A stretch of DNA of 64,000 bases from SIAQ01 sp964484265 (GCA_964484265.1 CAZAFH010000022.1:6257-70256), one strand, 5' to 3'. Shown: positions 35,508-44,979, counted from the first letter of the stretch. Notes: generated by a model not told the origin, from the letters alone. Made by a program: numbers and translations.

Positions 35508-36215
35508 ATGTCCGTGCCAAATCCCGCCACCGAAGATATTGCCGTCCTCGCGGAATTGGCGGGTGGGTTTATCCACGAAATCAAAAACCACCTCAACACG
35601 CTCAATCTCAATTTGCAGTTGCTGGCGGAAGATTTTCAGAATCCCGAGAATCAGCGCGAACGCCGGGCCTTGACGCGCGTGCAAAAACTGCAAGGCGAAT
35701 GCCAACGGCTCGTTGGTTTGTCGAACGACTTCCTGCGCTTCGCCCGCATCAAAGACTTGCCGCTAGATCCAGGCGACTTGCGGAAACTGATCGAAGAAAT
35801 GGTCGATTTTTTCACGCCGACGGCCCGGGCGGCGAATATCGAAATTCAGACATTCCTCTCCGCCGACTTGCCAACGCTGCAGCTCAACACCGAGATGATG
35901 AGGCAAGCCCTATTGAACCTGCTGCTTAACGCAGTTCAGGCAATGCCCAAAGGCGGCGAACTGACCATCCAGGCCACCGTCGAAAATGGAATGGTGACGC
36001 TCAGCCTCATCGACACCGGAACCGGCATCGCGCCGGAAGTGTTGCCGAAAATCTTCAAACCTTTCTACTCGACCAAATCGCGGTCCGGCGGTTCGGGTCT
36101 TGGCCTGCCCACGACGCGCAAGATCATCGAAGCGCATAACGGCACGATCGACGTACAGAGCGAAATCGGCAAAGGCACCAAATTCACGATCCGCCTGCCG
36201 ATCCCGAAAGCGTAA
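35508..36215 (+). CDS. Sensor-less histidine kinase (NtrB-like core)
   Basis: The 235-residue protein consists only of a dimerisation/phosphoacceptor domain and an ATPase domain. H23 lies in the H box GGFIHEIKNHLN. The N box is NLLLNAVQAMP, G1 is DTGTGI, the F box is FKPFYSTK and G2 is SGGSGLGLP. No sensor or membrane segment is present, so it is cytosolic and its signal must come from a partner protein. No response regulator gene is adjacent. The HEIKNHLN box and short ATPase lid are like NtrB/AtoS kinases of nitrogen or acetoacetate signalling, but the role here is open. Confidence 0.9.
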   Translation: MSVPNPATEDIAVLAELAGGFIHEIKNHLNTLNLNLQLLAEDFQNPENQRERRALTRVQKLQGECQRLVGLSNDFLRFARIKDLPLDPGDLRKLIEEMVDFFTPTARAANIEIQTFLSADLPTLQLNTEMMRQALLNLLLNAVQAMPKGGELTIQATVENGMVTLSLIDTGTGIAPEVLPKIFKPFYSTKSRSGGSGLGLPTTRKIIEAHNGTIDVQSEIGKGTKFTIRLPIPKA

Positions 36216-36226
36216 CCGAATTGCGG

Positions 36227-36232
36227 TATAAT
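36227..36232 (+). promoter_or_regulatory. Candidate -10 box before the second DUF4058 gene
   Basis: TATAAT within TTGCGGTATAATATC, 37 nt before the start codon. The first DUF4058 gene has the related TTGCGGTAAAATA at 28011. A matching -35 is not evident. Confidence 0.4.
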
Positions 36233-36269
36233 ATCACTGTATCTTCGCGAAAATTGTCAGGAGTGCGCC

Positions 36270-37022
36270 ATGCCAATGCATGATTGGACGCGCGTGTCCG
36301 CCGGGACGTATCACGCTTTTCACAATGCCTGGATCACCCACGTTCAAGAGGCTTTGAACGCGGGGATTCTGCCTGTACCCTACTACGCACTCGGCGAACA
36401 GCGCGCGGGAGATACGGGGCCGGATCTGCTGGCCCTTCGGGCCGCGACAGAACTGGTGGACGACGATGCCGAGATGAGGACCACTGGCGACGGCATGGTG
36501 GCCGTACTTGAGGCGCCGCCGCGCGTGCATCTGGCGCAAGAAGCGAGCCTGGAGGCGGCGTTCTATCTATCGAAGCGCCGAACGCTCGTGATTCGGCACG
36601 CAACCGGGGATCGTATCGTGGCTCTGGTGGAAATCGTCTCTCCCGCGAACAAGCATAATCGCGATGTAATCGAATCCTTCGTGGATAAAATCCTCCAGGC
36701 GCTGCGGCAAGGCATCCATGTGCTCGTGATCGATCCATTTCCGCCTACTCGGCACGATCCGCAGGGAATTCACGGGTTGCTCTGGGAAGAATTGGGTGAG
36801 CCGCGTTTCGACTTGCCTGTTGGTCGTAATCGAACCCTGGTGTCGTATTGCGCGAAAATGCCGATCATGGCGTACGTCGAGCCGACAGGCGTCGGATTGG
36901 AATTGACGGAAATGCCGATGTTCCTGACGAGGTCGCACTACATCCGCATGCCGTTGGAGGCGACCTACATGCAGGCATGGGCAGGCGTCCCGCAACGCTG
37001 GCGAAGCGTCGTGGAAGGGTAA
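36270..37022 (+). CDS. DUF4058 family protein, second copy
   Basis: The 250-residue paralogue of the 28065 gene begins MPMHDWTRVSAGTYHAFHNAW and keeps the same blocks: LPVPYYALGEQRAG, TLVIRHATGDRIVALVEIVSPANK, HVLVIDPFPPTRHDPQGIHG and MPMFLTRSHYIRMPLEATYM. The E..IVSPANK strand again recalls a PD-(D/E)xK-like core. AGGAG lies about 7 nt before the ATG. Unlike the first copy it has no Uma2 partner; the histidine kinase gene precedes it by 54 nt. Function unknown. Confidence 0.88.
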   Translation: MPMHDWTRVSAGTYHAFHNAWITHVQEALNAGILPVPYYALGEQRAGDTGPDLLALRAATELVDDDAEMRTTGDGMVAVLEAPPRVHLAQEASLEAAFYLSKRRTLVIRHATGDRIVALVEIVSPANKHNRDVIESFVDKILQALRQGIHVLVIDPFPPTRHDPQGIHGLLWEELGEPRFDLPVGRNRTLVSYCAKMPIMAYVEPTGVGLELTEMPMFLTRSHYIRMPLEATYMQAWAGVPQRWRSVVEG

Positions 37023-37074
37023 GCAAGCCCGATGGCGAGGTACTCCGAACCGTTGGGATTTTAAGGTGTAAGAT

Positions 37075-38571
37075 TCACCCCAGCTGCGTCTCCGCGATTT
37101 CGAGCGCTCGCAGTAATCCCATCGCCTTGTTCTCGGTTTCCTCGCGCTCGGCACTTGGCACGCTGTCGGCGACGACGCCGGCGCCAGCCTGCACGTACGC
37201 AGTCTGACCTTTCAGGACCATCGTCCGCAGGGCGATGCACGTATCCATGTTGCCGCTGAAATCGACGTAGCCCACCGCCCCGCCATACGGGCCTCGGCGA
37301 TGCGGTTCGAGCTCGTCGATGATCTGCATCGCTCGCACCTTCGGCGCGCCGCTCAGCGTTCCCGCCGGCAGGCATGACCGCAGCGCATCGAACGATGTCG
37401 TACCCTCGCGCAGCCGTCCCGTCACGTTGCTGCAGATGTGCATGACGTGGCTATAGCGCTCGACCTGCATCACGTCACTCAACTGCACCGTGCCATAGCG
37501 CGCGACCTGGCCGACGTCATTGCGGCCCAGATCGACGAGCATGATATGCTCGGCGCGTTCCTTTGGATCTTTGATAAGTTCGTCAGCGAGCCGCTGGTCC
37601 TCTTCCTCCGACTTGCCCCGGCGGCGCGTGCCGGCGAGCGGCCGGATCGTGACTTTGTCGCCTTCGACGCGGACCATGATTTCGGGCGAACTACCGACGA
37701 GCCGAAGATCGGGGCCGCAAGAGAGGTAAAACATGAACGGGCTGGGATTGACGACGCGCAGCGTGCGGTAGATGTCGAACGGTTTCGCCGTCGTCGGCGT
37801 GGCAAAACGCTGGCTGAGCACGACCTGGAAGATATCGCCCGCGCGGATGTATTCCTTGGCCTTTTCCACGGCACTTTCAAAAGCGCCTGGCCCGAAGTTT
37901 GAGGCATAAGTCCGTTTCGATTGCCCTGCTGGGGTGATGTCGCAGAGCGGCAAGTCGGCGTCTCGGCGGCGCAGGCGCTCAACGGTCGCGTCCACCTCGG
38001 CGCAGGCTTTATCGTAGCTCGCATTCGGGTTCGCGGGATCGACGTGGGCATGAGCGACGACGGCAATGGTTTTGTTGATGTGATCGAAAATCACCATGCG
38101 ATCGTACAGAGCAAAACAAAGGTCAGGCAGACCGCGATCGTCGGTCGGCGGATGATCGAGCCGTTCGACATAGCGCACGGTGTCGTATCCCGCGTAGCCG
38201 ACCGCGCCGCCGCAAAAGCGAGGTAGGGCCGGGGTAGGCGCCGTGCGGAAGGGAGCAAGCGTTTCTTCGAGCAGCCGGAGCGGATCGTCGTGGTTCAGTG
38301 TGCGCGATTGGCCAGCGCGAAGGTCGTCGATGCGGACGGCGCGATCCCAGGCCTGGAACAGTAGGAACGGTTCCGACCCGAGGAAACTGTAGCGCCCCAG
38401 ACGTTCGCCGCCGATGACACTCTCGAAGAGAAACGACCAGTCCCCAGCCTGGATATTGCGAAACGCGACGACAGGCGTCAGCGTATCGCCCACAAGCTGG
38501 CGGTAAATCGGCACCAGGCGGTGCGTCTTCGCCAATTCCAGGAATGTACTGCGGTCCGGCAAGTGTGCCAT
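37075..38571 (-). CDS. trpE: Anthranilate synthase component I
   Basis: The 498-residue enzyme converts chorismate and ammonia to anthranilate, the first step of tryptophan synthesis. The N-terminal part holds the tryptophan-feedback-like region with LLESV-type FLFESVIGGERLGRYSFLG. The catalytic part has IRPLAGTRRRG, DLGRNDVGQVARYG, ERYSHVMHICSNV, LPAGTLSGAPKVRAMQIIDELE, GGAVGYVDFSGNMDTCIALRT and the closing AGAGVVADSVP...E. The ATG at 38571 has GAGG upstream and matches the family start; the longer frame to 38724 reads into the repeat array. The amidotransferase subunit (trpG) is not adjacent. Confidence 0.93.
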   Translation of the reverse strand: MAHLPDRSTFLELAKTHRLVPIYRQLVGDTLTPVVAFRNIQAGDWSFLFESVIGGERLGRYSFLGSEPFLLFQAWDRAVRIDDLRAGQSRTLNHDDPLRLLEETLAPFRTAPTPALPRFCGGAVGYAGYDTVRYVERLDHPPTDDRGLPDLCFALYDRMVIFDHINKTIAVVAHAHVDPANPNASYDKACAEVDATVERLRRRDADLPLCDITPAGQSKRTYASNFGPGAFESAVEKAKEYIRAGDIFQVVLSQRFATPTTAKPFDIYRTLRVVNPSPFMFYLSCGPDLRLVGSSPEIMVRVEGDKVTIRPLAGTRRRGKSEEEDQRLADELIKDPKERAEHIMLVDLGRNDVGQVARYGTVQLSDVMQVERYSHVMHICSNVTGRLREGTTSFDALRSCLPAGTLSGAPKVRAMQIIDELEPHRRGPYGGAVGYVDFSGNMDTCIALRTMVLKGQTAYVQAGAGVVADSVPSAEREETENKAMGLLRALEIAETQLG

Positions 38572-38663
38572 GCGAGCCTCGTGTGTGAATGGACCTTGCT
38601 GATTTACCGACGCACAAGCAATCTGGGGAGATGCCCGAAGCGATTTCTTCGATCCCGCCGGAG

Positions 38664-38973
38664 CCATCACGCGATTCTTCACCGTAGCCATCACGCTCCG
38701 CGTGATGGAGTCCTTTCCTGTCAAGCCATTAATCCATCACGCGATTCTTCACCGTAGCCATCACGCTCCGCGTGATGGAGTCCTTTCCNNNNNNNNNNNN
38801 NNNNNNNNNNNNNNNNNNNNNNNNNNNNNNNNNNNNNNNNNNNNNNNNNNNNNNNNNNNNNNNNNNNNNNNNNNNNNNNNNNNNNNNNTGTCAAGCCATT
38901 AATCCATCACGCGGAGCGTGATGGCTACGGTAAGAAGCCATTAATCCATCACGCGGAGCGTGATGGCTACGGT
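38664..38973. repeat. Tandem array of palindromic element B interrupted by an assembly gap
   Basis: A 70-bp unit starts at 38664 and 38734. The short palindrome CCATCACGCGGAGCGTGATGG (or its reverse complement), followed by CTACGGT, recurs at 38904 and 38946 with 42-bp spacing. The 55 nt of unit 2 before the gap and the 15 nt after it add up to exactly one unit. The array, with the rest of the stretch 38572-39053, carries no gene. Confidence 0.85.
38789..38888. other. Scaffold gap (100 N)
   Basis: Exactly 100 ambiguous bases, the customary placeholder for a gap of unknown size, located inside the 70-bp repeat array. Confidence 0.98.
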
Positions 38974-39053
38974 ATTTCCGACATTCTGATGTTGCTGTGT
39001 TGTTCCGTTCTGGGTATACCGGTCAGCCAATCGCGGACGCGACGGAGCGGACC

Positions 39054-39407
39054 ATGCACAGCGTAATATTGCGAGACGAACAATTGACGCGCGGACTGGA
39101 CGATGCCGAGGCGCGCATGCTCGTGGAATGGCTGTGCGATCAAGCGGTTGAAAACGATACCCGCGCCGCCCGGACGCTATGCCGGCGCGGCCGGCTGATC
39201 GCGCGATTCGTTGCGTTGTGGTGTTACGAGGCGTCGCCGGGGGCGGCATTGCAACTGGCGGCGACGGAACGGCTGGCCTGGCCGTTGCCCACCGGCGCAG
39301 CGGAACCGTGTGATCTGATGGCAGCGATCCTGGAATGGGAACAGGCATCCTTGCGCGCGGGGACAGAATCGCGATCACCGGCATACAATAATCCCCATGA
39401 CGACTGA
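39054..39407 (+). CDS. Small protein of unknown function coupled to the EamA gene
   Basis: From the ATG at 39054 (GCGGA upstream) the product has 117 residues and is mostly helical and charged: DEQLTRGLDDAEARMLVEWL, then AARTLCRRGRLIARFVALWCYE. No membrane segment or known motif. It overlaps the following transporter gene by 11 nt, so translation is probably linked. The helical, Cys-containing pattern might mark a small regulatory or adaptor protein, but I cannot assign it. The longer frame from 38997 starts in the repeat array and is unlikely. Confidence 0.55.
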   Translation: MHSVILRDEQLTRGLDDAEARMLVEWLCDQAVENDTRAARTLCRRGRLIARFVALWCYEASPGAALQLAATERLAWPLPTGAAEPCDLMAAILEWEQASLRAGTESRSPAYNNPHDD

Positions 39408-40353
39408 TCCCGCCGACGAGCACTTCGACACGCCGCCAACCTGGAAGATTGCGGCTGCGTTTGGAATCATCTACCTTTGCTGGGGCACGACCTACCTGGC
39501 GACGACGATCGCGATGCGGGATGAACAGATGCCGCCCGCCTTGTTCGGCGGCGTGCGTCTGGTGATCGCGGGGTCGCTCCTTCTCTTCGTCCAAATGTGC
39601 CGCCGGCAGTCACTCAAGCTCACATGGAGACAGGCGAGCGGATTGATGCTCGTTAGCTGGTTCCTGTTCCTCGGCGCGAACCTTCTGATCAATATCGGGC
39701 AGAGAACGGTCCCCAGCGGCGTGTCGGCGGTGCTCATCGCCACCACGCCGTTGTGGATGGGGCTGATCGGTCTCCTGATGCCCGAGGGCGAGCGCCTTTC
39801 CTGGCGCGGGTGGGTCGGCCTGGTCTTCGGGTTCGTCGGCATTCTATTTACCATGGCGCCGAACCTGCGCGACGGGTTCAATCTCATCGAAGACTTCCGC
39901 GTGCTGTTTGTCGTAGGCTCGGCGGCGTCATGGGCGGCAGGCTCGTTGGTGTCGCGCCATCTCGCGATTTCACTGCCGCACCTAACCTCCGCCGGCTACC
40001 AAATGTTGTTCGGCGGCCTAAGTCAGGTCGGCTTGGCGGCGCCGGTCCTCGGCGAATGGCATGCCCTGCCCGAGACTCTCACGCCCAGGGCGATCGGGTG
40101 TTTCCTGTATCTGCTCGTGTTCGGCTCGCTGCTCGGCTTCGTCGCGTTCAACTGGCTGCTCGGCCATGTGTCGGCGGCGAAAGTCGGGACCTACGCCTAC
40201 ATCAATCCGATCGTCGCCGTCTTCATCGGGGCATGCGTCGGCGAACCGATGCACGTTTGGCTGTTCGCCGGCATCGCCATCATCCTCGTCGGCGTCTATC
40301 TCATCCGCGGCGATAAGCCGCAATCGCGTGAAATCGAACTGGAGCCGGATTGA
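39397..40353 (+). CDS. EamA/DMT-superfamily exporter (YedA-like)
   Basis: The 318-residue protein has ten hydrophobic segments and two EamA repeats. Family landmarks are YLCWGTTYLATTIAM in the first helix, SGVSAVLIATTPLWMGLIGL, RGWVGLVFGFVGILF, and in the second half VFGSLLGFVAFNWLL and YAYINPIVAVFIGA. Members export amino acids, nucleobases or other metabolites across the inner membrane. The closing segment is charged (RGDKPQSREIELEPD). Its start overlaps the small gene upstream by 11 nt. The cobalamin-binding-like gene follows after 21 nt, so the three may form one operon. Substrate unknown. Confidence 0.88.
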   Translation: MTTDPADEHFDTPPTWKIAAAFGIIYLCWGTTYLATTIAMRDEQMPPALFGGVRLVIAGSLLLFVQMCRRQSLKLTWRQASGLMLVSWFLFLGANLLINIGQRTVPSGVSAVLIATTPLWMGLIGLLMPEGERLSWRGWVGLVFGFVGILFTMAPNLRDGFNLIEDFRVLFVVGSAASWAAGSLVSRHLAISLPHLTSAGYQMLFGGLSQVGLAAPVLGEWHALPETLTPRAIGCFLYLLVFGSLLGFVAFNWLLGHVSAAKVGTYAYINPIVAVFIGACVGEPMHVWLFAGIAIILVGVYLIRGDKPQSREIELEPD

Positions 40354-40374
40354 CCAATTGCCGAGGAGGATTCC

Positions 40375-41316
40375 ATGCCGCGAATCGTGACGATGATCGC
40401 CAGTGCGACGGAGATTGTATGTGCCCTTGGCTGCGAGGCGGATCTCGTCGGGCGTTCGCACGAATGCGACTATCCGCTCAGCGTGAAAGCGCTGCCGGTC
40501 TGCACGGCGCCGCGATTTGAAATTCACGGCACAAGCCGGGAGATCGACGATCGCGTGAAATCTCTCTTGGGTGAAGCGCAGCCGATATATCACGTCGATC
40601 CGGTGATGCTGGAGCGGTTGGACCCTGACGTGATCATCACGCAATCGCACTGCGAAGTATGCGCCGTCAGCGATAAGGACGTCGATCGCGCTTTGGCGCA
40701 GGCAGCGCCGAAGTTGCCGCGCGTGGTTTCGCTGGCGCCAAACCATTTGGATGAAGTATGGGGGAGCATCCGAAACGTGGCGAATGCCTTGGCGGTATCA
40801 TCTCGCGGCGAGGAATTGGTGCGTTCCCTTCAGGAACGTGTCGAACGCATCGCCCGGAAAGCAGCAGGGATCAAGAAGCAGCCAAGCGTGGCGTGTCTGG
40901 AATGGCTCGATCCGCTGATGGCGGCGGGGAACTGGGTCCCCGAACTTGTCGCGCTCGCCGGCGGAAAGAATCTCTTCGGCGAGGCCGGCAAGCACTCGCC
41001 CTGGATGACGTTCGAGCTATTGATGGAGCGCGATCCGGATGTTATCATTGGAATGCCATGCGGATTCGACCTAAAAAAAACAGGGATCGAAATGGCGAAC
41101 CTCGCCCAACGAAAGGAATGGCAGACGCTTCGCGCCGCTAAGACTGGGCATGTGTACATTGTCGATGGGAATGAATATTTCAATCGTCCCGGTCCGCGGC
41201 TCGTCGAATCTTTAGAGATCCTCGCGGAGATTCTTCATCCGCAAGAGTTCGCGCTCCAGCATCGCGATCGAGGCGTCTATACTCCCCTCTCCCTTTGGGA
41301 GAGGGGTCGGGGGTGA
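40375..41316 (+). CDS. BtuF-like cobalamin/iron-siderophore-binding protein without signal peptide
   Basis: The 313-residue product is a helical-backbone (class III) metal-chelate-binding protein: RIVTMIASATEIVCALGC, LVGRSHECDYP, LDPDVIITQSHCEVCAVS, CLEWLDPLMAAGNWVPEL, LMERDPDVIIGMPCGFD and a final VYIVDGNEYFNRPGPRLVES. This subgroup, annotated as cobalamin-binding, usually lacks a signal peptide, as here, and so is cytosolic. Its role is not settled. The last residues (GVYTPLSLWERGRG) and the stop codon come from the intergenic GGGAGAGGGG palindrome, which has replaced the native end. GAGGA precedes the ATG. Confidence 0.85.
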   Translation: MPRIVTMIASATEIVCALGCEADLVGRSHECDYPLSVKALPVCTAPRFEIHGTSREIDDRVKSLLGEAQPIYHVDPVMLERLDPDVIITQSHCEVCAVSDKDVDRALAQAAPKLPRVVSLAPNHLDEVWGSIRNVANALAVSSRGEELVRSLQERVERIARKAAGIKKQPSVACLEWLDPLMAAGNWVPELVALAGGKNLFGEAGKHSPWMTFELLMERDPDVIIGMPCGFDLKKTGIEMANLAQRKEWQTLRAAKTGHVYIVDGNEYFNRPGPRLVESLEILAEILHPQEFALQHRDRGVYTPLSLWERGRG

Positions 41317-41573
41317 GGGGGTGCGTAATTCTTACGGATATCACGGCTTCGCACGCTCCCGTTCACCCCAACCCTGGGCTGATGAAACCGATTGAAAATT
41401 CCAGCTGATTCAACAGTATCCAACGTACGAGATCGTTGTGCGAAGTGCTCCCTCTCCCACCGGGAGAGGGAAGGGGTGAGGGCAGCTTGACGATGGCAAT
41501 GCGAGGAAAATGTCAGCATTGTAGGCAACCCGCGACCCTCACCCCCGACCCCTCTCCCACCGGGAGAGGGGAG
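41282..41573. repeat. Three copies of palindromic element E (CCCTCTCCC...GGGAGAGGG)
   Basis: Copies at 41282-41320, 41450-41482 and 41536-41573 (the last inverted) share a 9-10 bp GGGAGAGGG stem and a GGGGTGAGGG tail. The first provides the 3' end of the preceding gene. The stretch 41317-41647 (331 nt) holds no gene. Confidence 0.85.
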
Positions 41574-41647
41574 AAAATGCGCAATCAATCATCATGAGCC
41601 CTAATGCAAACGGACTCTGACCGCCCGACGATATTGACGGATTGATT

Positions 41648-44600
41648 ATGAGCCAAATCACGCCAACGGATCGCGGGCTGGGCTTGCCGAACGAGCAGCA
41701 GACCGTGATGCAAGACGCGCCCGATGCCAGCGTCGGCGATCTGCACACGGCCATTAAAGCCGATCCGCAATCGCCGCGCCTCGAAGTGGGACCGGTTCCT
41801 CTGACGCGCGTGGCACAATATGAATTGATCAAAGAGATCGGCCGCGGCGGCATGGGCGTCGTTTTCAAGGCGCGCGACGTTCGGCTCAATCGCATCGTCG
41901 CGCTGAAAATGATTCGCGGCGGTGCACTGGCGAACACCGACGAATTGCAGCGTTTCGAGAAGGAAGCCGCCGCCGCCGCTCAGCTCATTCATCCCAACAT
42001 CGTCGCTCTTTACGAGGTCAGCCCAAACGATCAGCAGCCCTATTTGAGCATGGAGTTCATCGGCGGCACGAGCCTTGCCGAGCGCCTCTTGCTTGGCCCG
42101 TTGCCCAGCCGCCGCGCCGCGGCCTACCTCGAGCAGACCGCCCGCGCCGTTCACTACGCCCACACTCGGGGTATCGTTCACCGCGATCTCAAGCCGGCAA
42201 ACGTGTTACTCGATGAAAATGACCAGACCAAGGTCACCGACTTCGGACTCGCCAAGCAGATCGACAACAAGTCCGACCAAACACGCACCGGCGCCATCCT
42301 GGGCACGCCGAGCTACATGTCGCCGGAGCAAGCCGCGGGCCGCAAGGAAATCAGCCCGGCGAGCGATGTGTACAGCCTCGGCGCGATCTTGTATGAGCTA
42401 ATCACGGGCAAACCGCCGTTCTGCGGCGAGACGCCGCTTGCGACGCTGAACCTGGTGGCCGAGCAGGATCCGATCGCTCCGCGTCTCCTGAACCCGGCCG
42501 TTGATCGCGATCTTGAGACGATCTGTCTGAAGTGCCTGGAGAAATCGCCCGCGCGCCGCTACAAGACAGCCGACGCTCTCGCGGACGACCTCAAGCGTTA
42601 CCTCGCCGGCGAGCCGATTGCCGCACGCCGTGTCGGCGTGTTTGGCCGATCGGTGAAGTGGGTGCAGCGCAATCCCGCGTTGTTTGCGCTGAGCACGCTG
42701 TGCATCTTGTCGGTCTCTGGATTTATCGCGTACCAGCAGTACGAGGCATCGCAGGAAAAAATGTTGCGCGGCCAGGCCGAGACGGCCAACAAACTCGCAG
42801 CCGTACGATTGCAAACGATGCGGCACCTGTTTTATCTGTCGCAGATGAGGCAAGCCCACCAGACGCTTCGGCGAGCGGACCTGAACGGGCTGCAGCGGAT
42901 TATTCACAACGAGCTTTTTCAGCCGAAGGAAGGGCAGCGCGATATTCGCGACTGGGAATGGTACTTTTTCCTTGAGCAAACCCAATCCCGCCTCGCCTTT
43001 GGCACGCACACAGGCCGAGCGTCCGCGGTGATCTATCGCCCGGATGGCACGCAGATAATTTCCGCCGGCGGCGAGCCTCGCAAGGAAGGCGAAATCCGCA
43101 TCCGGGACGCGCGCACGGGAAAGGTGCAGCGGACGATCCCTGCTCATACTGACGTAATCAGTTATCTCGCATGTCATCCGACCAAGGCGGTACTGGCATC
43201 GTCGAGCTACGATCACACGGTCAAGCTGTGGGATCTCGAAACGGGCATGGAGATCATGACCCTGCGCGGGCATACAGATCTGGTCACGCATGTCGCGTTT
43301 TCGCCTTCGGGCAACCTTCTCGCCTCGTGCGGAGCCGACCGCACGGTGCGCATTTGGGATTACTCGAAATACCTGAACGACCCCGCGGAGAGTGTGCAAA
43401 TTCTGAGCGGACACGGACGCGAGGTGACTGCCGTCGCGTTTCATCCGGATGAGCAACACCTCTTGAGCGCGAGCCGGGATCGCACGATCCGTATCTGGAG
43501 TGTCGCGACCGGGAATCACGATCGCACGTTAACCGGGCATGAAGGCGAAGTCATGTCGCTCGCAATAGGGGCCATGGGAAAAACAATCGTGTCGGGCGGC
43601 GGTTTGGGCAATCAGCGCGGCGAAATGATCGTCTGGGATTTCGAGTCGGGAAAAATCCGTACAGGGCATTACGGCTTCGCCGACCGCATCAACGAAGTCG
43701 CCGTCAGTCACAACGGCAAGATCGCCGCGGCTGGCAGCGATGGCTTCATGTATGTCTGGAATCCGAAGATATCGAGCGAGGCGTTACGCATTCGTGCCGA
43801 TCCTCAGGCGGTCGCTGGTGTGGCGTTCGCGCCCGATGGACTTACGCTCGCCACGGCCAGCCTGTCGGGGCGCGTGAGCTTATGGAATAGCTCCGCCGGT
43901 CTGGAGGCGTTGACGCTTACCGCGCCTGGGATGCTCGAGACGGTGGCGTTTCATCCGAATGAGCCGTACATCGCCGCCGCCGGCGTGAAACGCAGTGAGG
44001 TGCGCGTCTGGAAGCTCGACCAGGCCAATCAGCCGATCCTCCTCAAGGGGCACCGGTCGGGAGTCTCGACGATCGCCTTCGCGCCGAATGGCAGACATCT
44101 CGCCAGCGCGAGCCTGGATCGCACCGTCCGCATCGTCGATTTTCGCGACCCGGGTATCGAGCCGATCATCATCGAGGGGCATAACGCTCCGGTCCACACG
44201 CTTGCATATCATCCCGATGGCAAAATGCTCGCCAGCGCCGGCGACGACGAGACGATTCGCCTTTCCGATCCCGCATCGGGAAAACTCATCAAGCTGCTCA
44301 CCGGCCACAAGAACGGCATCCTCTGCCTTGCCTTCAGCGCCGACGGCAAATGGCTCGCTTCCGCCGGCTACGACCGCACCATTCGCATCTGGAATCTGCT
44401 CGATAGCAGCCAGAACGTCGTCCTCGAAGGCCACACCGGGCTTGTCAATACGCTCGCCTTCAATCCGGATGACGGCAAGACGCTTGCCTCCGCGGGCACC
44501 GATCACGCCGTGCTTTTGTGGGATATTAATCAGAAGAAGCAGGTCTTCAAGCTCGAAGGCGCCGCGGGCAAGATTCAATCGCTCGCTTTCCATCCGAACG

Positions 44601-44806
44601 GCCGACGCCTGGTGTGCATCGGGCAGGATCGCATGATTCGGCTATGGGACATCGTGACGCGTCAGGAGATTTTGGAGCTGGAGGAATACGTCGGCGTGCT
44701 GCGCGCGGTCGCGTTCAGTCCCGATGGCCGATCGCTCGCCGCCGCCGGGTTGGGCGTCGTGCGCGTTTGGCAGGCATCGCACGAAATGCCGGCGCCGAAG
44801 CGGTAA
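41648..44806 (+). CDS. Ser/Thr protein kinase with C-terminal WD40 propellers
   Basis: The 1052-residue protein has a bacterial (PknB-like) kinase domain at about 59-330: glycine loop GRGGMG (65-70), catalytic lysine K87 in VALKM, HRDLKPAN (D180, N185), DFG (D198) and PSYMSPEQA. A membrane segment follows (about 343-362), then a linker (to about 450) and roughly 14 WD40-type repeats, for example VKLWDLETG, VRIWDYSK, IRIWNLLD and VLLWDIN. The kinase should face the cytosol and the propellers the other side. This kinase-TM-WD40 layout is typical of planctomycetes. I prefer the ATG at 41648 over the TTG at 41642. Targets unknown. Confidence 0.93.
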   Translation: MSQITPTDRGLGLPNEQQTVMQDAPDASVGDLHTAIKADPQSPRLEVGPVPLTRVAQYELIKEIGRGGMGVVFKARDVRLNRIVALKMIRGGALANTDELQRFEKEAAAAAQLIHPNIVALYEVSPNDQQPYLSMEFIGGTSLAERLLLGPLPSRRAAAYLEQTARAVHYAHTRGIVHRDLKPANVLLDENDQTKVTDFGLAKQIDNKSDQTRTGAILGTPSYMSPEQAAGRKEISPASDVYSLGAILYELITGKPPFCGETPLATLNLVAEQDPIAPRLLNPAVDRDLETICLKCLEKSPARRYKTADALADDLKRYLAGEPIAARRVGVFGRSVKWVQRNPALFALSTLCILSVSGFIAYQQYEASQEKMLRGQAETANKLAAVRLQTMRHLFYLSQMRQAHQTLRRADLNGLQRIIHNELFQPKEGQRDIRDWEWYFFLEQTQSRLAFGTHTGRASAVIYRPDGTQIISAGGEPRKEGEIRIRDARTGKVQRTIPAHTDVISYLACHPTKAVLASSSYDHTVKLWDLETGMEIMTLRGHTDLVTHVAFSPSGNLLASCGADRTVRIWDYSKYLNDPAESVQILSGHGREVTAVAFHPDEQHLLSASRDRTIRIWSVATGNHDRTLTGHEGEVMSLAIGAMGKTIVSGGGLGNQRGEMIVWDFESGKIRTGHYGFADRINEVAVSHNGKIAAAGSDGFMYVWNPKISSEALRIRADPQAVAGVAFAPDGLTLATASLSGRVSLWNSSAGLEALTLTAPGMLETVAFHPNEPYIAAAGVKRSEVRVWKLDQANQPILLKGHRSGVSTIAFAPNGRHLASASLDRTVRIVDFRDPGIEPIIIEGHNAPVHTLAYHPDGKMLASAGDDETIRLSDPASGKLIKLLTGHKNGILCLAFSADGKWLASAGYDRTIRIWNLLDSSQNVVLEGHTGLVNTLAFNPDDGKTLASAGTDHAVLLWDINQKKQVFKLEGAAGKIQSLAFHPNGRRLVCIGQDRMIRLWDIVTRQEILELEEYVGVLRAVAFSPDGRSLAAAGLGVVRVWQASHEMPAPKR

Positions 44807-44979
44807 ACGTTTCACAGCGTATTCGGTGCAAGATGGTCAGCTTGCCTGACGGCAGGGCGTTTTTTTCGAGGCAGACCAAAGATAGAACCGGAACCCAGCA
44901 AGAGCTCGGCTTGTCCAATTCGCAATCCAATAAAATGACCCGTATCGCCAAGCCAAAACTCATGCATGGGAGCCAGGAA

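Noticed and set aside
38664..38973. Possible CRISPR array around the N gap
   Set aside because: The units are palindromic, the intervening sequence is repeated rather than unique, the spacing is 42 or 70 bp and no cas gene is present.
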